Below, piece after piece: positions 8,019 to 15,712 of a DNA stretch of 64,000 nucleotides. Each line of letters starts with the position of its first letter. Position 1 is the first letter of the stretch. This DNA is from Nitrobacter sp047149785 (GTDB lineage Bacteria > Pseudomonadota > Alphaproteobacteria > Rhizobiales > Xanthobacteraceae), in NCBI RefSeq assembly GCF_047149785.1, contig NZ_BAAGBE010000001.1, positions 2,852,001 through 2,916,000 on the forward strand. Direction: 5' to 3'. Below the pieces are notes generated by a model. It did no database searches, was not told the DNA's origin, and saw only the letters and a program-made list of their open reading frames with translations. Made by a program: the position numbers and the translations under genes.

Positions 8019-8846
8019 TCAGTCAGACAGCCATTTTTGAACGTACGAGTCGATGAGGCCGCGTACAGATTCGGACTTGATCACGAGGCCGAGGTCGATC
8101 ATCTCCGCCCCGATGGTCTGGACTTGGGTCTGCGCCGGCACCGGCCCGGGCACGAGCTGGTTGGCCTCTTCGCGGAAAAACACCGCCGCCACCACCCCGG
8201 CGAACCAGATGGTGCGCGCTGAATCGCCGCGCGGGCGCAGCGGATCGTCGCGCACCACGAAGACCGGGCTGCCGCTCGATCCGGGATACACAGCGGCGTC
8301 GATCAGGAATTGTTTTTGCCCCTCGAAGTCGAGTTCGAGCGGCGTGGCCGTGGTGCCGCGGCGCAAGATGGGCATCAGGTTGACCTGATCCCACACCCCG
8401 CTGGGATAGCCGACGAACAGCACGTCCTCCAGCGCGTCGAACCCCCGCACGGTCGCGGCGTCGGGAATGCGCTGGCTGTCGATCGGGTGATAATACAACT
8501 CCACGCCGAGATCGCGCGCCGCACGCTCCAGCGGCCGCAGCGGCACGATGGCCAGATCGACCTCGGGATCGGGATGGACGAACCACGCCGCCGTGAAGTC
8601 CTCGATGTTGAGCTGAAAGCGCTGGCCGAACGCCGGCTTGCCCTCGCTGACTTGGGTGAACACCAAGCCGCCGCGGCGCACGCCCTCGACCAGATGGCGG
8701 TTGGTGACGATGAACGGCGTGCTGCCGCGGGCATGGGCGTGGCTGAGGATGAAGGCCGTGCCCGAGCCGGCGCTGCCGTCCTCGAGTTCGGTATCCACCC
8801 GCACGGTGGAGAACAACAGCTTCTTTGCGATGGAGTCGATTTCCAT
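8019..8846 (-). CDS. Trypsin-like serine peptidase at the end of the carboxysome operon
   Basis: A 275-residue protein with a chymotrypsin/Deg-like fold signature. The catalytic His is in VTNRHLVEG, the Asp in DLAIVPL and the nucleophile Ser in YPGSSGSPVF. No signal peptide or PDZ domain is evident, so it should act in the cytoplasm. The ATG at 8846 lies 5 bases after the csoS1D stop, so it is almost certainly co-transcribed and coupled with the carboxysome genes as their last member. The frame is open further upstream, but that part overlaps csoS1D out of frame and is a shadow. A substrate cannot be told from sequence; a carboxysome-related role is an inference from position. Confidence 0.8.
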   Translation of the reverse strand: MEIDSIAKKLLFSTVRVDTELEDGSAGSGTAFILSHAHARGSTPFIVTNRHLVEGVRRGGLVFTQVSEGKPAFGQRFQLNIEDFTAAWFVHPDPEVDLAIVPLRPLERAARDLGVELYYHPIDSQRIPDAATVRGFDALEDVLFVGYPSGVWDQVNLMPILRRGTTATPLELDFEGQKQFLIDAAVYPGSSGSPVFVVRDDPLRPRGDSARTIWFAGVVAAVFFREEANQLVPGPVPAQTQVQTIGAEMIDLGLVIKSESVRGLIDSYVQKWLSD

Positions 8847-8851
8847 GGGGC

Positions 8852-9484
8852 TCACGTGTGCGGGAGGGCGCGCCGGTTCAGGCGCTCGATCGCGGCCACC
8901 GCCGCGCGCTGCGCTTCCTCGGCCTCGGCCTCGTTGCCCATCATGGTCAGGCGGCCGAAAGAACCGAAGGCCTTGACGTCCACCAGGGTGATGTGCGCGG
9001 CCTTCTCGGCCTCGTTGGCGGCATAGACGATATAGCCCGCCGGCTCGACCTCCAGGATGAACATGCTCTTGCCGGGCAGGATCATCGAACCCTTGCGCAG
9101 TTGGCGGTTGATCAGCGTGGCATGGTCGGGGGTGATGGCGCGGATGATCTCGTTCCACGCCACCTTGCAGCGCAGCCGCGATTCCATGGTGGTGTTGAGC
9201 TGCCGCAGGATCAGTTCGCCCGCGGCAAGCACCTCGCTCTGGTTGCGAAAGTGCAGCTCCATGGAGCCGAAAGCGCGCTCGACGACCTGCTCGCCCATGC
9301 GCACATTGGTTTTTTTCAGCGCGATGTCCGAGAGGTTGTGCACCGCCATGCCGGGTGCGACCTCGATCCACATGCAGGCGTCGCCGGGCACCGGCAGAAA
9401 GCCCTGCGAGGACGTCGCGATGTAGGACGCGAGCTGCGGCTGCAACGCGTCCATGAATACGTAGGTGCGCAGGGTGATCTTCAT
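8852..9484 (-). CDS. csoS1D: CsoS1D-type tandem-BMC shell protein
   Basis: A 210-residue protein built of two BMC-like halves: LRTYVFMDALQPQLASYI with VAPGMAVHNLSDIALKK and VVERAFGSMELHF, then a second half with INRQLRKGSMILPG, LEVEPAGYIVYAANEAEKA and DVKAFGSFGRL. These are the marks of CsoS1D, the BMC-T pseudohexamer that stacks face to face and has a large gated central pore. It is shorter than cyanobacterial CsoS1D because the long N-terminal extension is missing. It starts 13 bases after cbbO and is followed at once by the peptidase gene. It is expected in the carboxysome shell as a gated conduit for large metabolites such as RuBP. Confidence 0.85.
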   Translation of the reverse strand: MKITLRTYVFMDALQPQLASYIATSSQGFLPVPGDACMWIEVAPGMAVHNLSDIALKKTNVRMGEQVVERAFGSMELHFRNQSEVLAAGELILRQLNTTMESRLRCKVAWNEIIRAITPDHATLINRQLRKGSMILPGKSMFILEVEPAGYIVYAANEAEKAAHITLVDVKAFGSFGRLTMMGNEAEAEEAQRAAVAAIERLNRRALPHT

Positions 9485-9497
9485 CCTCGGCCCACCC

Positions 9498-11858
9498 TCA
9501 CCGCGTCAGGCTCATGTAGAGCATGGGCAGTTTTTCCGGCAGGCGCTCGACCTGGTCGATGACGGTGAAGTTCTTCAGGCCGAAGATGCGCGACACATAC
9601 TGGTCGGCATGCGGATCGAGCGACAGCGCATATACCGTGATGCCCTGGCGGCCGAGCTCTTCCACTGCGGCTTTGGCGTCGTGGCGCAGGTATTGCGGAT
9701 CGGTCACGTCGTTGTCGGCCGGCTCGCCGTCGGTGACGACGAACACCACGCGCTTGCTCTTGGGCTGCTGCGCCAGGTCGTGGGCCGCGTGGCGCAGCGC
9801 TGCGCCCATACGCGTGGAGAGCCGCCCTTTCATTCCCGCCAGCCGCGCCCTGACCGTATCGTCATACGGCTGGTCGAAGTCCTTGAAGCGTTGATAGTGC
9901 ACGTCGTGCCGGCCGTCGGAGCAGAAGCCATGGATGGCGAACGGGTCTCCGATGCGGTCGAGCGCGCCGGCCAGCAAGACAGTGGCCGCGCGGGTAAGGT
10001 CCATCACCGTGTAGTCGTGGCCCCGCACCTTGTCGTTGGACGATTCGGAGGTGTCCAGCAGCACCAACACCGCCAGGTCGCGCAACGCGCGCTTGTAACG
10101 TATCATGATGCGCGGATCGTGCTGCTGGCCGATGCGGATATCGATCATCGCGCGCACCGCGGCGTTGATGTCGATCTCGTCGCCGTCCTCCATGTGGCGG
10201 ACACGCTGCATGCCCTGCGGCACCATCGACTCGATCAGGAACCTGAGTCGCGAGATCACCGGCTTGTGCTCGAGGATGATGCCTTCGATCAGCTCCAGAT
10301 CGCCCCTCGGAGGAGTGTACTCAAGCAACGTCACCCAGTTGGGCCGCTCCAGTTGGATCTGGTAGTCCCATTCGGGATAGTGGAAAGGCTCCGAGACCGG
10401 GGGGCGGCCTTCGAGCGAGTTGATGGTCACGTCTTCCTGGTCGAGATAGAACTCGGTGGGCAGCTCCCACACCTCCTGCGCATCGTCGCCGGCGAACTCG
10501 ACGTCGACCTCGTTCACCATCTCAATCACGTTGACTTTTCGGCGCACCTGCTGGCGGGTCTCCCAGGTGGCGGCCATCACCTGCGCCTCGTCGTATTCCT
10601 CCAGGTACCAAACGGCGCGATTATCGTCGCGGTAGATGGCGCTGAGACCGTCGGTGAGCTTGTTGTAGGCAGGCAGGTCGAGTTCGAACAGGCGGTGCGA
10701 TAAATCCACGCCGAGATTCCAGCTCACCTGATTGCTGTCCAGATCGGCCTGAGCGCGAAACGCGGTCACGCCTTCCCTCACAAAGGGATGCGGGTCGGAC
10801 GAATCGAGGTCGAGCAGCGCGCGGGCGAGGCGGTCGAGCAACTCGCCGACGGTCCGCGGCTGGACCGAATAGTCGAACACTGGATGCAGCGCCAGCCAGG
10901 CCTGGCGCATGCCGGGAAATTTTCGGATCGCAAGCTCCTCCACCCGCGCATCCTCGAAAAGCTCGATGACCGCCATCTGCACCGGCAGCAGTTGCTGCAT
11001 CGACAGCGGCTTGTCGGTGAACACCAGATGCGCCGCGCAGTGGTTGGCCGCCGCGCGGTAGACCTCGAGCGCGCTGACGACCCGCTCGGGCGCAGTCGCA
11101 TCCCCCTCGGGTTTGTAGTCGTCATAGGCGTCCGCGATGTAGATGACGTAATGTTCGATATACGGCCTGAGGCCGTCGCGGCTTTCGTAATCGCCTGCGG
11201 TGGGGCGCAGAAAAAAATCGCGGCCCCAGATCGCGCGCATGTAGATGTTGAGACGCCGCTGAATGTCGACGAACAGCGTGCCCTTGCGCTCCTGCTGCAG
11301 CACCGCCAGCGCATCGGCGCTCTGCAGTCCGAAATAGGCTGCCTGCCCTTCGAAATCGGTCTTGTATGCCTGCACGCCCCATTGCACCCAGCGACGCAGC
11401 CCGCCCAGCGTAAGCTGATTGAGCAGGCGGTCGAGGTTTTCCAGCATCGGCCGCAGGCCGCGCGGCGCCTGCGCCGCCACGATCTCCAGCACTTTCAGAT
11501 AGTGGCGAAACAGATCGGGGTCGCCCACGCGGTGCGCCACCAGCGGCGCGGTGCCGGCGATCAGCGCCAGTACCTGCCCCGAGGTCTTGGACGCCATGCT
11601 CAACAGGAAATTGACCAGCTCGGGCAGCACCTCCTCGCCGATGGCGCGCCCGACCTCCGGCATGGACTGGATGAAACTCACCACCAGATCCTCGCCGCGG
11701 CCGAGCTGATGCAGCGCCACCGCGCCTTTCAGATAGCTGTCCAACCCGCGCGGGCTGATGGCCCGCGCCGCCTCGTTCCACGAGGCGCGCAGCAGCTCCT
11801 GCGCACCGCCGGGCAGTTCGTCGAGAAGCTCCTGAAATTCGTCGAGGTGGATAGCCAT
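9498..11858 (-). CDS. cbbO: CbbO RuBisCO-activase subunit (VWA domain)
   Basis: A 786-residue protein that pairs with CbbQ to form a RuBisCO activase, which strips inhibitory sugar phosphates from RuBisCO. The N-terminal ~450 residues are the helical CbbO-specific region. The C-terminal von Willebrand A domain carries the MIDAS motif DTSES near residue 610, and downstream FVVTDGEPAD. The ATG at 11858 is the only good start. It is downstream of cbbQ in the same operon, the usual order. Length matches the family (~770-800). Confidence 0.92.
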   Translation of the reverse strand: MAIHLDEFQELLDELPGGAQELLRASWNEAARAISPRGLDSYLKGAVALHQLGRGEDLVVSFIQSMPEVGRAIGEEVLPELVNFLLSMASKTSGQVLALIAGTAPLVAHRVGDPDLFRHYLKVLEIVAAQAPRGLRPMLENLDRLLNQLTLGGLRRWVQWGVQAYKTDFEGQAAYFGLQSADALAVLQQERKGTLFVDIQRRLNIYMRAIWGRDFFLRPTAGDYESRDGLRPYIEHYVIYIADAYDDYKPEGDATAPERVVSALEVYRAAANHCAAHLVFTDKPLSMQQLLPVQMAVIELFEDARVEELAIRKFPGMRQAWLALHPVFDYSVQPRTVGELLDRLARALLDLDSSDPHPFVREGVTAFRAQADLDSNQVSWNLGVDLSHRLFELDLPAYNKLTDGLSAIYRDDNRAVWYLEEYDEAQVMAATWETRQQVRRKVNVIEMVNEVDVEFAGDDAQEVWELPTEFYLDQEDVTINSLEGRPPVSEPFHYPEWDYQIQLERPNWVTLLEYTPPRGDLELIEGIILEHKPVISRLRFLIESMVPQGMQRVRHMEDGDEIDINAAVRAMIDIRIGQQHDPRIMIRYKRALRDLAVLVLLDTSESSNDKVRGHDYTVMDLTRAATVLLAGALDRIGDPFAIHGFCSDGRHDVHYQRFKDFDQPYDDTVRARLAGMKGRLSTRMGAALRHAAHDLAQQPKSKRVVFVVTDGEPADNDVTDPQYLRHDAKAAVEELGRQGITVYALSLDPHADQYVSRIFGLKNFTVIDQVERLPEKLPMLYMSLTR

Positions 11859-11949
11859 GATCTACAAATTCGGACTGCCTGGCGATGCTGCCTTGGCCGA
11901 CCTCAAGTTTCCTTTCCCACCTCACCGCCCGGAAGCGGCTCGGAGACGT

Positions 11950-12876
11950 TCAGAAATACGTCGTCACTGCGGAATCGAGCGCGTCCCGCATATCGGGATC
12001 GTCGGTGATCGGGCGCACCAGCGCCACCCGGCAAGCCGCCAGCGGCGCGACGCCGCGGGAAATCAGCGAGCCGGCGTAGATCAGCATGCGTGTGGAGATG
12101 CCCTCATCCAGCCCATGGCCTTTGAGGTTGCGCGCATGTTCGGCGATGTGTACCAGCTTTTTCGCCGCGTCCAGCGCCACGCCGCTCTCGTGTACGACGA
12201 TCTCCGCCTCGACCTCGTGCTCGGGGTAGTTGAAGTCCAGCGCGCCGAACCGCTGCTTGGTCGACTGCTTCAGATCCTTCATCAGCGACTGGTAGCCGGG
12301 GTTGTACGAGATGACGACCTGGAAATCCGGATGCGCCTCGACGATCTCGCCCTTTTTTTCCAGCGGCAGAATGCGGCGGGCGTCGGTCAGGGAGTGGATC
12401 ACGACCGTGGTGTCCTGCCGCGCCTCGACCACTTCGTCGAGATAGCAGATCGCGCCAAAGCGCGCGGCCATGGTCAGCGGTCCGTCCTGCCAGCGGGTGC
12501 CGCTGGCGTCGAGCAGGAAGCGGCCGACCAGATCGCTCGCGGTCATGTCTTCGTTGCAGGCGACGGTGATCAGCGGCTTGCCGAGTTTCCACGTCATGTA
12601 TTCGACAAAGCGCGTCTTGCCGCACCCCGTCGGACCTTTGAGCATCATCGGCATGCGGGCCGAATAGGCGGCTTCATATAGCCCGACTTCATCGGCCACC
12701 GGGCGATAATAGGGCTCCTTGGTCACGCGGTAGGCATCGAGCACGTCCGGAGAGCCGGCCGTAGTATCGGCCGCCGCGCGCAGGGCCACGCCGCCGGTCG
12801 CGGCAGAGGCCGCAGGCACGTGGAAGGCTGGGTCGCGTCGCGGCAGGTAGCCGCGCAGGGAGGGATCGTCACGCAT
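11950..12876 (-). CDS. cbbQ: CbbQ AAA+ ATPase, RuBisCO activase
   Basis: A 308-residue MoxR-type AAA+ ATPase. Walker A is GPTGCGKT and Walker B is AICYLDEV, followed by a conserved SYNPGYQ segment. CbbQ hexamers work with CbbO to reactivate RuBisCO, and in alpha-carboxysome hosts part of the activase is found with the carboxysome. The ATG at 12876 follows AGGA with 8-base spacing and lies 20 bases after mcdB. The N-terminal ~40 residues are a Pro/Ala-rich extension that makes it somewhat longer than typical CbbQ (~270). An open frame continues upstream over mcdA but is a shadow. Confidence 0.93.
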   Translation of the reverse strand: MRDDPSLRGYLPRRDPAFHVPAASAATGGVALRAAADTTAGSPDVLDAYRVTKEPYYRPVADEVGLYEAAYSARMPMMLKGPTGCGKTRFVEYMTWKLGKPLITVACNEDMTASDLVGRFLLDASGTRWQDGPLTMAARFGAICYLDEVVEARQDTTVVIHSLTDARRILPLEKKGEIVEAHPDFQVVISYNPGYQSLMKDLKQSTKQRFGALDFNYPEHEVEAEIVVHESGVALDAAKKLVHIAEHARNLKGHGLDEGISTRMLIYAGSLISRGVAPLAACRVALVRPITDDPDMRDALDSAVTTYF

Positions 12877-12896
12877 GATCAGGTTCCTGGAAATCC

Positions 12897-13121
12897 TCAA
12901 TCCGGCCAAATACGGTCGGGGAATAACTCCTCCACACTCCACGGCGGTTCGGCCGCCATTGAATCTGCAGGCGCGGGCTCGGTGGCGGCCGTCTCGGTGG
13001 CGGGAGTGGCCGAAGCCGAGCGCGGCGCCTTGCGGGTCTCGGCCTTTTCGGCGGGGGCGGACTCCGCACCACTCTTGGCCTGACGGACACTGCTGGCGAG
13101 CTTGTCTTTGATGCTGGTCAT
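12897..13121 (-). CDS. mcdB: Alpha-carboxysome positioning protein McdB
   Basis: A 74-residue, low-complexity Ala/Pro/Glu-rich protein, basic at the N-terminus (TSIKDKLASSVRQAK) and ending in PDRIWPD. Alpha-type McdB proteins are small, largely disordered and carry an invariant C-terminal Trp in such a context; McdB links carboxysomes to the nucleoid-bound McdA ATPase so that they are spaced along the cell. The ATG at 13121 overlaps the mcdA stop (ATGA) with AGGAG 7 bases upstream. The position directly after a ParA-type gene inside the cso operon is the known arrangement. Identification rests on position plus the C-terminal motif. Confidence 0.8.
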   Translation of the reverse strand: MTSIKDKLASSVRQAKSGAESAPAEKAETRKAPRSASATPATETAATEPAPADSMAAEPPWSVEELFPDRIWPD

Positions 13122-13753
13122 GCAAGAATCTCCTCGATGAGGTCCTCGATCTCCGCGACCGCGCTTTGGCCGCGCATCCCCAACTGGTATGCCGACACGC
13201 CCTCCAGCGCGGCGGTCTTGTAGATGCCGCGGCGGCGCACCGGAGTGCGCAGCACCGGCAGGCCGAACTCGGCCAGCGCTTCCTGCATCGCCGCCGACAG
13301 CGCACTGCGCGCCTCGATCTGGTTCGGCAGCAAGTAGGCGCGCAGCCGGGGATTGAGCCGCCGGGCCTCGTCGATATCCTGCGGCAACCGCAGGCTGGCC
13401 CAAAGATCCATCGGCGAGGGCAGCACCGGGATGACAGCCACGTCGCAGCTTTGCAGCGCCAGCGCCGCCGCACGGCTGTCGACCGCGGGCGGGCAGTCCA
13501 GCACGACGAAGGGGTAGGCGCGAAAGTCCCGCCGCAGATCGATCGCACCCGCGCCGACGCGCAACTGCTTGACCGTGGCGGGAAAGGATTGCGTTCCTGC
13601 CGCAGCCCATTGCGTGGCCGAGCCCTGCGGGTCCAGATCGACCACCACCGCCGATGCGCGTCGCGCCAGACCCGCACCGAGATGCATGGCGACCGTGGTC
13701 TTGCCGGCGCCGCCTTTCTGATTGATCACCGCGATGACCAGTGGCCCGCCCAC
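13118..13753 (-). CDS. mcdA: ParA-type ATPase McdA, carboxysome positioning
   Basis: A 211-residue ParA/MinD-family ATPase with the deviant Walker A motif INQKGGAGKTTVA near the N-terminus (signature Lys included), Walker A' VVVDLDPQGSA and a Walker B-like VVLDCPP. It should bind DNA non-specifically when ATP-bound and be released by McdB, which moves carboxysomes. The start is GTG at 13753, immediately after acRAF; mcdB overlaps its stop by 4 bases. ParA proteins of plasmids are an alternative by sequence alone, but no parB or parS is present and the operon context is decisive. Confidence 0.88.
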   Translation of the reverse strand: MGGPLVIAVINQKGGAGKTTVAMHLGAGLARRASAVVVDLDPQGSATQWAAAGTQSFPATVKQLRVGAGAIDLRRDFRAYPFVVLDCPPAVDSRAAALALQSCDVAVIPVLPSPMDLWASLRLPQDIDEARRLNPRLRAYLLPNQIEARSALSAAMQEALAEFGLPVLRTPVRRRGIYKTAALEGVSAYQLGMRGQSAVAEIEDLIEEILA

Positions 13754-13756
13754 AGC

Positions 13757-14023
13757 TCACTCCCCGCGCTCGGCCAGAGTGGCGATACGCCCGGCGAACC
13801 GTTCGTCCTCGGCGCTCAATGTGGCGCCATCGGCCGCACCGACCGTGACGTTGACGTAGGTGGTGCCGAAGTTGATGTTCTGCGGATGGCGCTGAAGCTC
13901 CTCGGACAGCGCCGAGAGCGCGTCGAGGAAGGCGCGGGTCTGCCCATATTGCGCGAACGCAAACCGGCGAAACAGCGTGGGCGGTTTGTCGCGGCGTTCC
14001 CAACCTTGAAAATCGTCAGTCAT
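13757..14023 (-). CDS. acRAF RuBisCO assembly factor (pterin dehydratase-like fold)
   Basis: An 88-residue protein with the pterin-4a-carbinolamine dehydratase-like fold signature: LFRRFAFAQYGQTRAFLDAL, then RHPQNINFGTTYVNVTVG. The catalytic His pair of true PCD enzymes is reduced to a single RHP, as in the carboxysome-associated acRAF proteins that assist form IA RuBisCO assembly. The ATG at 14023 starts MTDDFQGW; the frame is open upstream but that stretch encodes the remnant tail of a decayed ferritin-like gene. The mcdA GTG follows 3 bases after the stop. Confidence 0.85.
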   Translation of the reverse strand: MTDDFQGWERRDKPPTLFRRFAFAQYGQTRAFLDALSALSEELQRHPQNINFGTTYVNVTVGAADGATLSAEDERFAGRIATLAERGE

Positions 14024-14410
14024 CGGCGTGCTACCCCGTTCGATCTGGATTACGTGGTCGAGATGCGCTCGCGCCTCCTGTAGCAAGGCGTCGAACGGAG
14101 ACACGGTGTCGCTGCCGCATAGCCTGCGCGCATACGCGTGACGCTGCAGGATCCTGACCTCGGGCCGTCATGCGGCCCAGCCGCGCCGCGGGCAACCGCC
14201 CGCCGCAAGGTGTCATACCCGGCAAGACCTGCCGCTCCATCAAACACCCGGCATGACCCGGTTGCTCCGCCTCGGCGCGATGGTTGCGCGCCGGCTCGGG
14301 ATCTCCCCGCCGGCGTGCGAGCACGCTTGCGCGAGATACCGCTGCACGCTGCCCGTCGCTGGTTAAGCGCGCGTGCGAGCCGGGCTCTCCGATCGGCCGC
14401 CATGGCGCCC
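14024..14410 (-). pseudogene. Decayed carboxysome-associated ferritin-like gene
   Basis: No intact frame spans this stretch, but successive minus-strand frames read like parts of the small bacterioferritin-like protein found here in other cso loci. From about 14403: LARALN in one frame; SVQRYLAQACSHAGG in a second; then GDPEPARNHRAEAEQPGH, LMERQVLPG and RLPAARLGR in a third; and finally RHAYARRLCG with FDALLQEARAHLDHVIQIE running into acRAF. The order and spacing follow a ferritin-like helical bundle (EAEE..HA..LMER; LLQEE.AHLDH). At least three frame changes and an in-frame TGA near 14170 are needed, so the gene is inactive. The gap between csoS1 and acRAF is the place where this gene sits in other carboxysome operons. 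Confidence 0.65.
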
Positions 14411-14421
14411 TCCACGCAGGA

Positions 14422-14760
14422 TCAACTGCGGGTGGACGTGGTCTCGGAGTCGCGGCCGCCGCCGTTCGATTCGGGTTTCGTCGGCAGGATGCCTTCGACC
14501 TCGTTGTGCACCCGCGCGATGATGTGCGCGGCCACCAGGCCGTCGCCCACGCGCTCGCAGGCGTCAGCCCCGGCGCGCACCGCCGCGTTGACCGCGCCGG
14601 TCTCGCCGCGCACCAGCACGGTGACGTAGCCGCCGCCGACGAATTGCCGGCCAATCAGCCGCACTTCGGAGGCCTTGGTCATCGCGTCCGCCGCCTCGAT
14701 CGCGGGAACCAGCCCGCGGGTTTCAATCATGCCCAGTGCAATTCCGTTGACTTGTGCCAT
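14422..14760 (-). CDS. csoS1B: Carboxysome shell hexamer protein CsoS1 (long paralogue, CsoS1B-like)
   Basis: A 112-residue single-BMC-domain protein: GIALGMIETRGLVPAIEAAD at the start, then GGGYVTVLVRGETGAVNAA and AHIIARVHNEVE. Hexamers tile the carboxysome facets, and their small charged pore admits bicarbonate. Compared with the next paralogue it carries a ~14-residue polar C-terminal extension (ESNGGGRDSETTSTRS), the feature that sets CsoS1B apart. The DNA is almost identical to the neighbouring copy over the BMC domain, pointing to a recent duplication or gene conversion. GAAGGA lies 8 bases before the ATG at 14760. Confidence 0.93.
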   Translation of the reverse strand: MAQVNGIALGMIETRGLVPAIEAADAMTKASEVRLIGRQFVGGGYVTVLVRGETGAVNAAVRAGADACERVGDGLVAAHIIARVHNEVEGILPTKPESNGGGRDSETTSTRS

Positions 14761-14799
14761 GTCGTTGTCCTTCCGTTACTAGCAGTAAAAAAGCCGGGC

Positions 14800-15096
14800 T
14801 TAGGCGCTCGGCGCCTTGGGCAGGATGCCCTCGACCTCGTTGTGCACCCTCGCGATGATGTGCGCGGCCACCAGGCCGTCGCCCACGCGCTCGCAGGCGT
14901 CAGCCCCGGCGCGCACCGCCGCGTTGACCGCGCCGGTCTCGCCGCGCACCATCACGGTGACGTAGCCGCCGCCGACGAATTGACGCGAGATCAGGCGCAC
15001 TTCGGCGGCCTTGGTCATCGCGTCCGCCGCCTCGATCGCGGGAACCAGCCCGCGGGTTTCGATCATGCCCAGGGCAATGCCCATCGTCTCAGCCAT
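14800..15096 (-). CDS. csoS1A: Carboxysome shell hexamer protein CsoS1 (short paralogue, CsoS1A/C-like)
   Basis: A 98-residue canonical BMC protein, near-identical to the downstream paralogue apart from the ends and a few positions (for example SRQ for GRQ, VMVRG for VLVRG). It forms the hexameric main tile of the shell. The ATG at 15096 follows AAGGAG with 8-base spacing. The A/C assignment is by length only. It is followed by a 39-base gap before the second csoS1. Confidence 0.93.
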   Translation of the reverse strand: MAETMGIALGMIETRGLVPAIEAADAMTKAAEVRLISRQFVGGGYVTVMVRGETGAVNAAVRAGADACERVGDGLVAAHIIARVHNEVEGILPKAPSA

Positions 15097-15193
15097 TTGT
15101 TCGCTCCTTGTTGTCGAAAAAAAACAATCTCAAGCCAGTCGCTGCACCCTGGCGCCGCTGCGCGCGCCGTTTTGCTCTTTGTTCACTGCGTCG

Positions 15194-15442
15194 TCATTCC
15201 TCCTCCCAGCCGTCGATGATGCCGCAGATGGTGAGGTCGGTAGTCACCGTTCGATCCGGCATGGCCATCCGTGCGGCCGTGCCCCCGGCGGTGAACACCC
15301 ATTTGCCAGGCGGCGCTCCGACCGGATCGGTCGCCACCGAGATTTCTCCCTTCTGGCCCTTCAGGATGCGAAGCGAAGCCGCACTCATCCCCGGCACGCG
15401 CCGGGTGCAGACCAGATCGTCCACCACGCGCCAGACTTCCAT
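15194..15442 (-). CDS. csoS4B: Carboxysome vertex pentamer protein CsoS4B
   Basis: An 82-residue BMV/EutN-CcmL family protein with VDDLVCTRRVPGM, the Gly-rich KWVFTAGGTAAR and DLTICGIID near the C-terminus. Pentamers cap the icosahedral vertices. The ATG at 15442 overlaps the TGA of csoS4A by one base (TGATG), a clear case of translational coupling. Longer upstream frames are shadows of csoS4A. Confidence 0.9.
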   Translation of the reverse strand: MEVWRVVDDLVCTRRVPGMSAASLRILKGQKGEISVATDPVGAPPGKWVFTAGGTAARMAMPDRTVTTDLTICGIIDGWEEE

Positions 15443-15699
15443 CACGCCCCCTCCGGATTCCAGTGGTCGATGATGCCGACGATCGTGAGATCGGACGGAT
15501 ACTCCCTTGACCCGGCGGCATCGCGCGCCGCGGAGGAGCCGACGCAAATCACCCAGTCTCCCGGGATGCAGCCCACGGCGTCGACCGCGACGCTGCGCGG
15601 TCCGTTCGGCGTCTCCTGCACGACCAGCAGCGGACGGTGGCCCATGGCATCGATTCGATTGGTCGACACGAGGGTGGTTTTCACACGCATGATTCTCAT
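15442..15699 (-). CDS. csoS4A: Carboxysome vertex pentamer protein CsoS4A
   Basis: An 85-residue BMV family protein: KTTLVSTNRIDAMGHRPLLV, VDAVGCIPGDWVICVGSSAAR and DLTIVGIIDHWN are the conserved family blocks. The chosen start is ATG 15699 (MRIMRVK), matching other CsoS4A N-termini. It lies just inside the csoSCA stop region (csoSCA ends at 15713) and has GAGG upstream. An internal ATG at 15690 is possible. Confidence 0.92.
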   Translation of the reverse strand: MRIMRVKTTLVSTNRIDAMGHRPLLVVQETPNGPRSVAVDAVGCIPGDWVICVGSSAARDAAGSREYPSDLTIVGIIDHWNPEGA

Positions 15700-15712
15700 G
15701 ACGCATCCGTCC

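Noticed and set aside
12897..14003. A 368-codon frame covering mcdB and running antisense-free through mcdA
   Set aside because: Only its last 74 codons are mcdB. The upstream part overlaps mcdA in another frame and reads as Arg/Gly-rich nonsense.
14050..14415. A 121-codon minus-strand frame between csoS1B and acRAF as an intact gene
   Set aside because: Most of its sequence is Arg-rich nonsense, while neighbouring frames show ferritin-like motifs. It is better explained as part of a decayed gene.
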